A stretch of 64,000 nucleotides of DNA from JBBPZK01 sp965219175 (GCA_965219175.1 CBDCNI010000001.1:1364001-1428000), one strand, 5' to 3'; shown: positions 42,080 to 51,075, numbered from the stretch's first letter. Made by a program: numbers and translations. The notes: generated by a model from the letters alone, not told the origin.

Positions 42080-42703
42080 TCAGATGAGGATCTCCGAGAG
42101 CCACTCTTTCGCCTCTCCAACTTCTTCGTAGGTGAGGGCGTGGCCGGTGTCGCGCCAACGGAGGTCTACGCTCGCGTCCGCTTCCCGGAGTATGTCCGCC
42201 AGGCGCTGGGTGTTGTCGGGTGGGATCATCTGGTCTTGACGCCCGGCGGCTATAAAGATCGGCATGTTGGAGAGGTCCAGCGTAGCATCCGGTTCAAACG
42301 GAACCATCGCCCGGAACAGAACCGCCGCCTTTAGCAGTCCCGGATGCAGCAGTATGAGGCTCGCGGCTATGTTGGCTCCGTTCGAGTAGCCTACCGCGAC
42401 CAGTTTCGCCGGGTCGAAGCCGTACTCTTTCGATGCGGCCTCTACGAACCCCGCCAGCTCGTGGGTGCGGAAGACGAGGTCCTCCATGTCGAAGACGCCC
42501 TCGGCGAGACGACGGAAGAAACGAGGCGCTCCGTACTCGGAGACTTTTCCGCGAGGGCTCAGGATGGCGGCTCCGGGCGCCAGTTCTTGCCCGAGCTGCA
42601 TCAGATCGTCTTCGTTTCCGCCGGTCCCGTGCAACAAGAGCAGCGTCACGCCGCCCTCTTCGCCAGGTACGAAACGGTGGACGAAGCCGAGTTCTCCGTT
42701 CAC
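42080..42703 (-). CDS. Alpha/beta hydrolase, phospholipase/carboxylesterase type
   Basis: A 207-residue hydrolase with the oxyanion HGTGGNEDDL segment (about residue 26), nucleophile elbow VGYSNGANIA (Ser about 106), acid in AAGRQDQMIP and the final catalytic His in DTGHALTYEE. It overlaps the ring-cleaving dioxygenase gene upstream by 4 bases; in many bacteria such pairs (VOC dioxygenase plus hydrolase) are found together and are thought to open and then hydrolyse an aromatic product. The natural substrate is unknown. Confidence 0.88.
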   Translation of the reverse strand: MNGELGFVHRFVPGEEGGVTLLLLHGTGGNEDDLMQLGQELAPGAAILSPRGKVSEYGAPRFFRRLAEGVFDMEDLVFRTHELAGFVEAASKEYGFDPAKLVAVGYSNGANIAASLILLHPGLLKAAVLFRAMVPFEPDATLDLSNMPIFIAAGRQDQMIPPDNTQRLADILREADASVDLRWRDTGHALTYEEVGEAKEWLSEILI

Positions 42704-43653
42704 TCGCCGGCCCTGGACGGCAGCCGGAGCGGCGGCAGGACTTCTTCCAGACGTTCCCTGCGCGTCTCTAGCCAGGGTGGGAGCTTGAGGTGGGTCCCGA
42801 GTTCGTCCGGGTCTTCGTCGACGGCGAAGCCGGGCGGGTCGGTGGCGATCTCGAACAGCACGCCGCCGGGCTCGCGGAAATAGATGGAGCGGAAATACTG
42901 TCGGTCGAGAACTGGCGTCACGTCGTAGCCGAGTTTCGCGATCTCTTCCCGGATCTCCAATTGATGCTCGTCATCCTTCGCCCGGAAAGCGACGTGATGT
43001 ACCGTTCCGACACCCATCCGGCCGCGCGACTCACTGGAGCCATCCACCACATCTACCAGGTTCCCCGGCCCGCCGTCTTCGGCCTCGAACCTGTAGCGTC
43101 CGTCGTCTTCTTCGATCCGGCGGAAACCGAGTGTGTCCGTCATGAGCTTCGTCGTGCGGGCGGGGTCGCGCTCCGAGAGGGTCACGTGGTGGAAGCCACG
43201 GATAGCGTATTCCGCCTGTACGGTCCCTTCTTCCCAGGGAGTTCGAGCGTCATTTGCGGACGCTATTAGCTCCAGCTTCATTCCTTCAGGGTCGGCGAAG
43301 GAGACGACCGTGTCGTCGAAGCGTTGGGTCAGTTTCTCGAAGCGGACACCGTATTCTATGAGACGATCCGTCCAATAACCTAACGAACTCTCGGGGATCG
43401 AGAACGATGTGACGGTGAGCTGCCCGGTCCCTTGCAGACCGAGCGGCGCATCTCCCCACGGGAAGAACGTCATGATGCTGCCGGGAGAACCTTCACCGTC
43501 CCCGTAGTAGAGATGGTAAGTCTCCGGATCGTCGAAGTTGACCGTTTTCTTTACCAGCCTCAAGCCGAGCAGACCGGCGTAGAAATCCACGTTCCGCTGC
43601 GGCTGGCCCGTGATGGCGGTTACGTGGTGGATGCCGGTGGTGTCGGTGCTCAT
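42700..43653 (-). CDS. VOC-family ring-cleaving dioxygenase
   Basis: A 317-residue protein with two vicinal-oxygen-chelate modules. Metal ligands are in GIHHVTAITGQPQRNVDFY (His), GFHHVTLSERDP (His of module 2), TVHHVAFRAKDD (His) and GVLFEIATDPPGF (Glu), the usual His-His-Glu set. This matches the glyoxalase/bleomycin-resistance type dioxygenases annotated as ring-cleaving. The ATG at 43653 has GGGAG 6 bases upstream; the open frame extends 44 codons further without coding character. Confidence 0.88.
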   Translation of the reverse strand: MSTDTTGIHHVTAITGQPQRNVDFYAGLLGLRLVKKTVNFDDPETYHLYYGDGEGSPGSIMTFFPWGDAPLGLQGTGQLTVTSFSIPESSLGYWTDRLIEYGVRFEKLTQRFDDTVVSFADPEGMKLELIASANDARTPWEEGTVQAEYAIRGFHHVTLSERDPARTTKLMTDTLGFRRIEEDDGRYRFEAEDGGPGNLVDVVDGSSESRGRMGVGTVHHVAFRAKDDEHQLEIREEIAKLGYDVTPVLDRQYFRSIYFREPGGVLFEIATDPPGFAVDEDPDELGTHLKLPPWLETRRERLEEVLPPLRLPSRAGE

Positions 43654-43715
43654 TTGCACTCCCTGTTTTGAATATGATTTGTCGAATACTTTCTCTCCGG
43701 TTGTACCATCGCCGG

Positions 43716-44366
43716 CTAGTAGTCTCGCCATCCTATTCCGCTGTGGCTGCCGTCGCAGAACGGCTTGTTCCCGGAGTGTCCGCACCGGCAGAGCGCGGCT
43801 TCGTTCTCGCGGCGGGTCGTGATGTCTTCCGCGTCTCGGATCCCGAACTCTCCCTTCAAAAAGAGCGGCCCGTTGGGAGTGAGCTTTATTTCGAGCTTGC
43901 CTCCGCTGTTGTCCGTGGCTTCCGAGTGTAGACCGTCGTCCAGGGAGCCTGAGTCCCGGAAACCGGAGTTTTTGTGGCTGTTGTCGCAGAATGGCTTGTT
44001 GCGGGACTCGCCGCAGCGGCAGAGGGCGACGCGGGTATCTTCCAAGAGAGTGCTCTCGTCGTGCTCTTTTATCTCGATATCGCCCCGGACGTACAGTGGA
44101 CCGTCCTTGGCGACGATTACTATGTTCTTTTCCGGGACTTGTTCCTCATCGTCGCCGTCCTCGCGGATGAATTGGAGGGCTCCGGTGGGGCAGCGCGTCA
44201 CGACCCCGGCCACGGTGTCAGGGTCGGACTCGTCGGGCTGTATCCAGGGACGCTTCTCCACGTCGAAGACTTCGGGCAGGCCGTTGACGCACTCTCTCGC
44301 GTGGATGCAGCGTCCCGTATCGAAAGAGACGGTTATGTTGTCTGCGCGGTAGTCTCTCCTGCTCAT
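43716..44366 (-). CDS. Ferredoxin-like plus double CDGSH iron-sulfur protein
   Basis: A 216-residue iron-sulfur protein with three modules. Residues 1-65 are the divergent mono-cluster (Fer4_19) domain: DTGRCIHARECVNGLPEVFD and RCPTGALQF. Two CDGSH domains follow: CRCGESRNKPFCDNSH (about residue 118) and CRCGHSGNKPFCDGSH (about 197), each giving the 3-Cys/1-His ligand set of a 2Fe-2S cluster as in mitoNEET. Roles proposed for relatives are electron transfer or cluster transfer; none is shown here. It is the last gene of the minus-strand string, 28 bases after the ABC transporter gene. Confidence 0.9.
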   Translation of the reverse strand: MSRRDYRADNITVSFDTGRCIHARECVNGLPEVFDVEKRPWIQPDESDPDTVAGVVTRCPTGALQFIREDGDDEEQVPEKNIVIVAKDGPLYVRGDIEIKEHDESTLLEDTRVALCRCGESRNKPFCDNSHKNSGFRDSGSLDDGLHSEATDNSGGKLEIKLTPNGPLFLKGEFGIRDAEDITTRRENEAALCRCGHSGNKPFCDGSHSGIGWRDY

Positions 44367-44394
44367 GAAGCCTCCTTCGGGTCGCTGGCTTTGT

Positions 44395-46188
44395 TCAGGA
44401 CGGCACCGGGTCGCGGAATTGGCGGCGGTAGAGGTCGGCGTAGAGGCCGTTTCTCTTTAGAAGTTCGTCGTGGGTGCCGCGTTCGGCTATGCGACCGTCC
44501 TGGACGGTAAGGATTTGGTCGGCGTTTCGTATAGTGCTCAGGCGGTGGGCTATGACGACGCTGGTGCGTCCTTCGAGGAGGATAGCGAGGGCGCGTTGGA
44601 TCGTCGCCTCCGTTCGAGTGTCCACGTTGCTCGTCGCTTCGTCCAGGATCAGGACGCGCGGGTCAGCGAGCACCGCCCGCGCGAACGAGAGCAACTGCCG
44701 CTGGCCCTGGGAGAGCGAACCGCCGCCTTCCCCCAGCACAGTATCGTAGCCTTCCGGAAGCGCTGAGATAAAGTCGTGGGCGCTGGCGGTTCGGGCCGCC
44801 GCTTCTACCTCCTCGCGGGTCGCATCGAGGTTGCCGTAGCCGATGTTCTCCGCGATGGTGCCGGAGAACAGGAACGGCTCCTGCAAGACCATCCCGATAT
44901 TGGCTCGCAGGTCCTTGCGGGCAAACTGGCGCACGTCGCGACCGTCTATCTTCACCGAGCCCTCCGTCACGTCGTAGAAGCGTGGGATGAGGCTCGCGAT
45001 GGTCGTCTTGCCCGCCCCGGTCGGCCCGACCAGCGCGATCGTCTGGCCCGGCTCCGCCTCGAAGCTCACGTCCCGCAACACCGGCCGGCCGGGGTCGTAG
45101 GCGAAAGAAACGTCCTCGAAGGTGATGCGGCCTTCGAAACGGCCAGGCTGTTCCGCCTCGGGTGGGTCTTGAGGCTCTGGTTCTTCGTCCAGGATGTTGT
45201 AGATACGTTCGGCTCCGGCTAGGGCGGCCTGGGCCTGGGTGTAGACCTGGGAGGCTAGTTGGATGGGGCGGAAGAACTGTTGGATGTAGATCAGGAACGC
45301 CGTCAGGATGCCGACGGTCAGCGAGCCGGAGAAGACCAGGTATCCGCCGTAGCCGATCACGAGCGCCGTCGCCAGCGTCGAGAGCACGTTTATAGCCGGG
45401 GCGAAGGCCGAGGTAATAGCCACCGCCTGCACGTTGGCGTTTCGGTTGGCCGCGTTCCGCTCCCGGAAACGGGCGATGTTTTCCTCCGTACGGTCGAAAG
45501 CCTGCGCCTCTCGCACCCCGACGATGTCTTCCTGGATGCCCGCCGTCACGTCCCCGACCGTCTCGCGCGTCAGCCGGAAAGCCGTCCGCGCCCGGCGGGC
45601 AAAAAACGAAGTCGTCAGGAGCATGATCGGGATGACCAGGAAGCACGCCAGCGCAAGCCTCCAGTCCAAAAACAGCATAGCTATAACTATCCCGATCAGG
45701 CTGAACAACGATCCGAGGAGTTGTGTGAGGCCCTGCGAGAAGAGCTGGTTGAGTGTGTCGACGTCGTTGGTCACCCGGCTCATCAGGTCTCCGACGGGGC
45801 GCTTATCGAAGTAGCGGAGGGGAAGGTGTTGAATTCTGTCGAAGATACGCTCCCGGAACCGCGCCAAGACACCCTGCCCAATATACCCAACCTGATACAC
45901 CTGCCCGCGCGAGGCGAAAGCCCCCACAGCGTACACCCCGAGAAGCACCAGCATCGTCCACAGCAGCCCCGTCGGGTTTCCCTTCAGGATGTAGCGGTCT
46001 ATGGCCCGCCCGATCAACCACGGACCACCCGCTTGAGACACCGCCCCGAGCACGACGAGCACGAGCACCACAAGCATCTCCCGCCTGTAGGGAGCCAACT
46101 CCGAGAGCAGACGCCGCGCCGTAGCCCCCCTATCGGCGGCCTTCTCCTGAGGGACTTCAGCAATGGACTGTATGCCCCGCATCCCCAC
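44395..46188 (-). CDS. ABC exporter half-transporter with canonical nucleotide-binding site
   Basis: A 597-residue protein: six membrane helices (residues about 30-330) fused to an ATPase. Walker A is GPTGAGKTT, the signature is LSQGQRQ and Walker B ILDEATSNVD keeps the catalytic glutamate. The LSQGQ form together with an intact glutamate is characteristic of one half of heterodimeric exporters of the TM287/288 and BmrCD type. The matching degenerate half is encoded at 47727-49454, separated by two oxidoreductase genes. Probably a multidrug or lipid exporter. Confidence 0.9.
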   Translation of the reverse strand: MGMRGIQSIAEVPQEKAADRGATARRLLSELAPYRREMLVVLVLVVLGAVSQAGGPWLIGRAIDRYILKGNPTGLLWTMLVLLGVYAVGAFASRGQVYQVGYIGQGVLARFRERIFDRIQHLPLRYFDKRPVGDLMSRVTNDVDTLNQLFSQGLTQLLGSLFSLIGIVIAMLFLDWRLALACFLVIPIMLLTTSFFARRARTAFRLTRETVGDVTAGIQEDIVGVREAQAFDRTEENIARFRERNAANRNANVQAVAITSAFAPAINVLSTLATALVIGYGGYLVFSGSLTVGILTAFLIYIQQFFRPIQLASQVYTQAQAALAGAERIYNILDEEPEPQDPPEAEQPGRFEGRITFEDVSFAYDPGRPVLRDVSFEAEPGQTIALVGPTGAGKTTIASLIPRFYDVTEGSVKIDGRDVRQFARKDLRANIGMVLQEPFLFSGTIAENIGYGNLDATREEVEAAARTASAHDFISALPEGYDTVLGEGGGSLSQGQRQLLSFARAVLADPRVLILDEATSNVDTRTEATIQRALAILLEGRTSVVIAHRLSTIRNADQILTVQDGRIAERGTHDELLKRNGLYADLYRRQFRDPVPS

Positions 46189-46192
46189 TGCG

Positions 46193-46813
46193 CTAGTTCA
46201 TGCCCGCTAGCGTTTGCTCCGCTTGGTCGGCGGTCATCGGCTCGTTGTAGATGGGAGAGCCCGGCTCCTGCTTCCCGCTGTCCCGCAGGGAGCCCGTGTC
46301 TACCGGATCGAAGCCTATCTCCTCGATAAGCTCCGAAACTACAGTCTTCGCTTCACCATCGTCACCCGCCAGGAAGATCACCAGACGGTCTTCTCCTTCG
46401 CTGGTGCGACCTTCGCTGGCGAGCGTCTCGTAGTACATGGTGTTGAACGCCTTGACGAGACGCGCGTCCGGCAGGTGACGGGCCAGCAGTTCGCTCGACG
46501 TAAGCCCGCCGAAGTCTATCTGCCCGTCCCGTCCCTCGTAGTAGTTCGTTGCGTCGATGACGACCTTACCGACGAGTGGTTCCTCCGGTATCGTCTCGTA
46601 AGCGAAGAACGGGATCGCCAAGAGTACTACTTCGCCGAAATCAGTTGCCTCCTCTACGGTTGCGGCCCGGACGTTTGGGCCGATGTCGGCGACGAGGTTT
46701 TGCAGAGAATCCGGCCCTCGCGAGTTGCTGATCGCCACCTCGTGCCCGGCATGGGCGAAGAGCCGCGCGGCGTTCGCGCCGATGTTGCCGGAGCCTATGA
46801 CCCCAATGTTCAT
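46193..46813 (-). CDS. NADPH-dependent F420 reductase-like / NAD(P)-binding protein
   Basis: A 206-residue Rossmann protein of the F420-reductase (Fno)/COG2085 family. It opens with IGVIGSGNIGANAARLF (dinucleotide motif GxGxxG), then AISNSRGPDSL, which fits NADP binding, and later DATNYYEGRDGQ and VKAFNTMYY. Members transfer hydride between NADPH and coenzyme F420, though many COG2085 proteins have unknown substrates. Other F420-type enzymes in this window (3074-3448, 49948-50364) support an F420-using organism. It lies 4 bases upstream of the ABC half-transporter start. Confidence 0.8.
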   Translation of the reverse strand: MNIGVIGSGNIGANAARLFAHAGHEVAISNSRGPDSLQNLVADIGPNVRAATVEEATDFGEVVLLAIPFFAYETIPEEPLVGKVVIDATNYYEGRDGQIDFGGLTSSELLARHLPDARLVKAFNTMYYETLASEGRTSEGEDRLVIFLAGDDGEAKTVVSELIEEIGFDPVDTGSLRDSGKQEPGSPIYNEPMTADQAEQTLAGMN

Positions 46814-46841
46814 CTTCCGCCTCCTGTATCGCTCCCGTTCG

Positions 46842-47714
46842 TTACGCCGCCTCGTTTAGCTCCGCGAACTCGTCGTCGGAGAGTTCTATTCCGGCTGCGG
46901 CGACGTTGTCCTCCAGGTGATCCACGGATGAAGTTCCGGGGATTGGGACCATGACCGGGGAGCGGGCCAGCAGCCAGGCGAGCGCTATCTGCGAGGGACG
47001 GGCGTTTTTGCGCGAGGAGATCTCATCGAGCGGTCCGCCCTCTTGCGCCAGCTTGCCAGTCGCCAGCGGGGACCACGGTATGAAAGCGATGCCTTCCTGC
47101 TCGCAGAAGTTCAGGACGTCTTCCGAACCTCGATCGGTCAGGTTGTAGCGGTTCTGGACCGAGACTATCGGCACTATCTCCCGCGCCTGCTTTATCTCCT
47201 CGACTCCGACCTCCGAGAGTCCGACGTAACGGATCCTGCCCTCGTCTCGCAACTCCGACAATACTCCCAAAGACTCTTCCGCCGGGACTTCCGGGTCGAT
47301 GCGGTGTAGCTGATAGAGGTCTATCGTCTCCAGGTTCAAGCGCTTGAGACTGCTCTCGCACGCTTTACGCAGGTGCTCGGGGCGTCCGTTGGGCCTCCAG
47401 TCACCAGGACCGGGACGCGTCAAGCCGCCCTTGGTGGCGACCAGCAGGTCTTCCGGGTATGGAGAGAGGGTTTCGCCGATGAGGCGCTCGGAGACGTCTG
47501 GGCCGTAGGAATCAGCGGTGTCTATCATGTTGATCCCTAGTTCCACCGCGCGCCGGAGGACGGCCTTTGCCTCCTCGGGGTCAGCGGGCTCACCCCAGAT
47601 GCCTTCGCCGGTTATCCGCATGGCCCCGAAGCCCAGACGATTGACTTCCAGGTCTCCTCCTATGGCGAAAGTGCCGGAGTCGGCGGCATTCAAGTTGCTG
47701 TTTGCTTCTGACAT
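46842..47714 (-). CDS. Aldo/keto reductase
   Basis: A 290-residue TIM-barrel NADPH-dependent oxidoreductase. The catalytic tetrad is visible: Asp and Tyr in MIDTADSYGPDVSE (about residues 60-73), Lys in VATKGGLTRPG (about 94) and His in YQLHRIDPEV (about 134). The C-terminal NADP-binding stretch is VPIPGTSSVDHLEDNVAAAG. It lies between the two ABC half-transporter genes on the same strand. The substrate is unknown. Confidence 0.92.
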   Translation of the reverse strand: MSEANSNLNAADSGTFAIGGDLEVNRLGFGAMRITGEGIWGEPADPEEAKAVLRRAVELGINMIDTADSYGPDVSERLIGETLSPYPEDLLVATKGGLTRPGPGDWRPNGRPEHLRKACESSLKRLNLETIDLYQLHRIDPEVPAEESLGVLSELRDEGRIRYVGLSEVGVEEIKQAREIVPIVSVQNRYNLTDRGSEDVLNFCEQEGIAFIPWSPLATGKLAQEGGPLDEISSRKNARPSQIALAWLLARSPVMVPIPGTSSVDHLEDNVAAAGIELSDDEFAELNEAA

Positions 47715-47726
47715 GAATGTACCTTT

Positions 47727-49454
47727 CTAACTGTGACTGATGGGTTCCTGGATCAGTTGTGACCCCAATATTTCATTGTATAGCTCGCTCTCGCGGAGCA
47801 GAGTTTCGTGGGTGCCGCTCGCCGCTATCTCACTGTCGTCCAGGATCAAGATGAGGTCGGCGTCCCGAACGGTGGATACTCTTTGGGCGATTACGAAGAC
47901 CGTCCGGCTCTGCTCGCGCATGAGCCTGTCAAGCGTCTCCTGGATCGCCGCCTCGGTCTCCGCGTCCACGGCCGAGGTGCTGTCGTCCAGGATCAAGAGT
48001 CGAGGCTCCACCAGGAGCGCCCGCGCGATAGCGATCCGCTGCCGCTGTCCGCCGGAGAGCCCGAGCCCCCGCTCGCCGATAACGGTCGCGTACCCATCCG
48101 GTAGCGAAGAGATGAACCCGTCGGCCTGGGCCGCCCGCGCCGCCTCCGTTATCTCCTCGTCCGTGGCGTCCGGTTTTCCGAAGGCGACGTTGTCGCGCAC
48201 GGTGCCGGAGAACAAGCGCGTCTCCTGGAGGACTATCCCGATCTGTCGCCGCAAGCTGGAGAGAGTTACGTCGCGCACGTCGTGGCCGTCGAGCTTCACC
48301 GAGCCGCCCGTAACGTCGTAGAAGCGGGGCAAGAGGTTGACCAGCGTGGATTTGCCGGAACCCGTCGTGCCGAGGACGGCTACCGTCTGGCCCGGCTCCA
48401 CGGCGAAGCTCACGTTGCTCAGGATGTCGCGCTCCGTCCCCGGATAGCGGAAGCTCACGCTGTCGAACTCGACGCGGCAGCGGATGGGGGGGAGAGGTTT
48501 CGCGTCCGGGCTGTCCTGCACGTCCGTCGGGGCGTCGAGGATCTCGAAGACGCGCTGGGATGAGGCTCCCGCGCGCGAGATGCTCGCCGAGAGGAATCCT
48601 ATTGTCAGGACGGGGAAGAGCATGAACCCGAGCAGGGAGTTGAACGCGACGAGTTGTCCTATCTGGAGCCCGCCGCCGATCACCTGGAGCCCGCCGAACA
48701 GCACTATAAGGAGCGTCCCGAGGTTCGCGAACAGGAACACGAACGGGAAGTTGTTCGAGAACACCCGCACCGTCATCAGGTTTCGGTCCAGGAGCGTGCG
48801 GTTCGCCTCGCGGTAGCGCTGGGTCTCATAGTCCTCGCGGGCGAAAGCCCGGATCACACGCACCCCGGATAAGTCCTCTTGCAAGACCGTGTTAAGCCGT
48901 CCGAGCGCCTGCTGCACGGCGCGGAACATCGGCCCGACTTTGCCGACGAAACGGAAGAGTAGTACCCCGATCACCGGCACGATGGCGAGCGCTATGAGCG
49001 CCAGCTTCCAGTTGAGGTAGAAGAGTAGCGCCGCCGCCCCGAAGAGCATAACGATGGCGTTTGCGAGCTGGACGATCCCGGAGCCGGTGAAGTTCCGGAC
49101 TTGCTCCACGTCGTTGGTCATGCGTGTGATGAGCTGTCCCGTCTCGACCTTGTCGTAGTAGGAGAAAGAGAGCCGCTCTATCCGGGCGAAGAGTCCATCC
49201 CGCAGGTCGTAAGCTACTCCTTGGGAAGCCCTCTCGGCCAGGTAGCCTTGCAAGAACTGAAAGACGCCTTGCACCAGCGCGACGCCCACCATGACCCCGA
49301 CTATCAGGAAGATCACACGGAGCTTGCCGGGCCTGACACCGTCGTCTATGGCCCGCCCGATCAAGAGCGGAGTCAACAAGTTCGCCCCGGATACCAGTAA
49401 GAGCGACACGAAAGCGCCGAAAGCTTCGCGCTTGTAAGAGCGCAAGTACCCCAA
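47727..49454 (-). CDS. ABC exporter half-transporter with degenerate nucleotide-binding site
   Basis: A 575-residue half-exporter with six helices and an ATPase domain. Walker A is GTTGSGKST and the signature is LSGGQRQRIAIAR, but Walker B reads LILDDSTSAVD: the catalytic glutamate is replaced by aspartate, the hallmark of the non-hydrolysing half in heterodimeric exporters. Its partner is the gene at 44395-46188. The start is TTG at 49454; a TAA lies a little upstream in frame and no ATG or GTG is available between them. An aldo/keto reductase gene follows 12 bases later. Confidence 0.9.
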   Translation of the reverse strand: MGYLRSYKREAFGAFVSLLLVSGANLLTPLLIGRAIDDGVRPGKLRVIFLIVGVMVGVALVQGVFQFLQGYLAERASQGVAYDLRDGLFARIERLSFSYYDKVETGQLITRMTNDVEQVRNFTGSGIVQLANAIVMLFGAAALLFYLNWKLALIALAIVPVIGVLLFRFVGKVGPMFRAVQQALGRLNTVLQEDLSGVRVIRAFAREDYETQRYREANRTLLDRNLMTVRVFSNNFPFVFLFANLGTLLIVLFGGLQVIGGGLQIGQLVAFNSLLGFMLFPVLTIGFLSASISRAGASSQRVFEILDAPTDVQDSPDAKPLPPIRCRVEFDSVSFRYPGTERDILSNVSFAVEPGQTVAVLGTTGSGKSTLVNLLPRFYDVTGGSVKLDGHDVRDVTLSSLRRQIGIVLQETRLFSGTVRDNVAFGKPDATDEEITEAARAAQADGFISSLPDGYATVIGERGLGLSGGQRQRIAIARALLVEPRLLILDDSTSAVDAETEAAIQETLDRLMREQSRTVFVIAQRVSTVRDADLILILDDSEIAASGTHETLLRESELYNEILGSQLIQEPISHS

Positions 49455-49504
49455 AGCCCGCCGGAGCGCCGCGATGCCGCTGCCTTGCCCTTGTCGCGGA
49501 GTGT

Positions 49505-49951
49505 CTATTCCGCCACCATCCCTTTACTTCTCAATTCCTCCAGAGCCTTCTCCGACTTCACGAGATCTCCGAGGCCCATCCCGCCCAGAACGCCCGGCTC
49601 TTTGGTGAACTGGACGTTCTCGTACTCGACGACCTGCCAGTGGTTGCCCCACGGGTCGAGGAAGTCGAGACCGCGACCGGGTAGTATCTCGGCGTCCGTC
49701 TCTGCAAGAGCATCCCGCAGCGCTTCCCGGTCGTCCACTACCATCCCGATGTGACGGGCTCCGTCCGGGGGCTGGCTGCGTCCTTCGGAGAGGGCGAGGA
49801 ACTGGTCGCCTGCGTCCACGAATGCCATGCCCGGTCCGCGACCTCGCAGTTGCAGATCGAAGAGTCGGCCGTAGAATTCCAGGGCCGCCTCTATGTCGCC
49901 GACTTCGAGGGCGACGTGGTTGAAACCAAGAAAGTTGGCCTTGTTCGTCAC
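49505..49951 (-). CDS. VOC family (glyoxalase-like) protein
   Basis: A 148-residue single VOC domain: FNHVALEVGDIEAALEFYGRLF at the start (metal His), HIGMVVDDREAL (second His) and DPWGNHWQVVEYENVQF near the end (Glu). This can hold a divalent metal and act as a lyase, isomerase or dioxygenase, or bind a drug. The gene overlaps the F420-type oxidoreductase upstream by 4 bases. Confidence 0.88.
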   Translation of the reverse strand: MTNKANFLGFNHVALEVGDIEAALEFYGRLFDLQLRGRGPGMAFVDAGDQFLALSEGRSQPPDGARHIGMVVDDREALRDALAETDAEILPGRGLDFLDPWGNHWQVVEYENVQFTKEPGVLGGMGLGDLVKSEKALEELRSKGMVAE

Positions 49952-50364
49952 GCGCCCATCTGGGTTGTGTGCTCGGGCTCGACAAAGACCACGACCCGCT
50001 CGTCGCCGGGCTGATGGAAGGGATACTCGTCCTGGCCCAGGTACTTCTTCGCCATCGAGTTGATAAACGCCATGTCCGGGTCTTCCTCTATCTTCGAGAC
50101 TTCGCCCCGTACTTCGAGGTAACGATAGGGGTTCTCCGGGTCGACGATGGAGAAAGCGATGCGCGGGTCGCGGCCCACGTTTTTGTATTTCTGGCGTGTC
50201 TTTGTCTGGCTGAACTTGATGTGCTCGCCGTCCCAGTCGAACCAGACGGGGTTATTCTGGGGCTCGCCGTCCGGGCCGAGTGTGGCGACGTGGACGAGTG
50301 CGGTGCTCTCCAGCAAGTCCCGGTAGCCTTCGGGGATCTCTACTCTCTGGCCGTCCCCGGACAT
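49948..50364 (-). CDS. PPOX-class (F420/FMN-dependent) oxidoreductase
   Basis: A 138-residue split-barrel protein of the pyridoxamine-phosphate-oxidase-like family: LVHVATLGPDGEPQNNPVWF, KFSQTKTRQKYKNVGRDPRIA and RYLEVRGEVSKIEED. The TKTRQKYKNV segment resembles the actinobacterial F420-dependent branch (FDORs) in which basic residues bind the F420 tail. It sits between the DoxX gene (adjacent, no gap) and the VOC gene (overlapping), so these three are probably one transcript. Confidence 0.88.
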   Translation of the reverse strand: MSGDGQRVEIPEGYRDLLESTALVHVATLGPDGEPQNNPVWFDWDGEHIKFSQTKTRQKYKNVGRDPRIAFSIVDPENPYRYLEVRGEVSKIEEDPDMAFINSMAKKYLGQDEYPFHQPGDERVVVFVEPEHTTQMGA

Positions 50365-50892
50365 CTACAGGCTCTCCGGTTCGCCGGGCTCTCCGCCGGA
50401 CTCTTCCTGCTGGTCCTCTTCCTCGGTGACGGTGCTGGCGACGACGGCGAGCGCCGTTGCGAAGCCGACAGGGGCGATCCAACGCGGAAGCCGGATGCCG
50501 AGCGCATGGTCGACGGAATACTTCCCGTCCCCGGACATCATTAGGACCGACGCTATTACTATGTAGACCAGTGGCACCTCCGCGCCGCCCTCGGTCGCGA
50601 AGATCGGCGTCTTCCAGTGTACTTTCCTCGCCGCCATCGCCATCGAGCCAACGACCCCTAGTGGACCGAGCGGGTTGAGCAAGCCGAGCGTGGTAAGCAC
50701 GCCGCCCCCGAACTCGGAGCCGGCCGCGAGCGCCGCCCAGCGGCTACCCGGCTTGAGCCCTAGCGACTCCATAAAGCCACTGGTCCCCTCCATGCCAGGC
50801 CCGTTGTACCAACCAAAGAGCTTCTGCGAGCCGTGGCCCGCCATTAGTAGCCCCAAGGTCGCCCTCAGAACCAGTAACGCAAAACTACCCAA
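50365..50892 (-). CDS. DoxX family membrane protein
   Basis: A 175-residue four-helix membrane protein. The DoxX opening LLVLRATLGLLMAGHGSQKLFGWYNGPG is present, followed by GSEFGGGVLTTLGLLNPLGPLG and VYIVIASVLMMSGDGKYSVDHALG, all typical. DoxX relatives take part in quinol or thiol oxidation at the membrane. The C-terminal tail is acidic. It is followed without a gap by the PPOX-class gene. Confidence 0.88.
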   Translation of the reverse strand: MGSFALLVLRATLGLLMAGHGSQKLFGWYNGPGMEGTSGFMESLGLKPGSRWAALAAGSEFGGGVLTTLGLLNPLGPLGVVGSMAMAARKVHWKTPIFATEGGAEVPLVYIVIASVLMMSGDGKYSVDHALGIRLPRWIAPVGFATALAVVASTVTEEEDQQEESGGEPGEPESL

Positions 50893-50937
50893 AACGCACT
50901 CCTCTCTTATTCTTCTGACAGATCACAACTGACTATT

Positions 50938-51009
50938 CTACGCCTTGTTCAACCAGGAGCACTTCCCACCTTCGGTTGGTAGGCCGGCTTCCGGCCACTC
51001 CTGCTTTCC
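50938..51009 (-). pseudogene. Remnant of a rhodanese-like gene C-terminus
   Basis: In this frame, read on the minus strand, 23 codons and a TAG encode GKQEWPEAGLPTEGGK and a short tail. The intact rhodanese at 18756-19118 ends with GKQAWIEAGLPTEGKR. A TGA lies directly upstream in frame, so only the last part survives, in a gap between the DoxX and methyltransferase genes. Confidence 0.6.
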
Positions 51010-51075
51010 TCAGTAAGTATTTTCGCAAGTCGGTCATCCTTACTCTCTCGACCGCAACTCCGGTAAGATCTAGGG

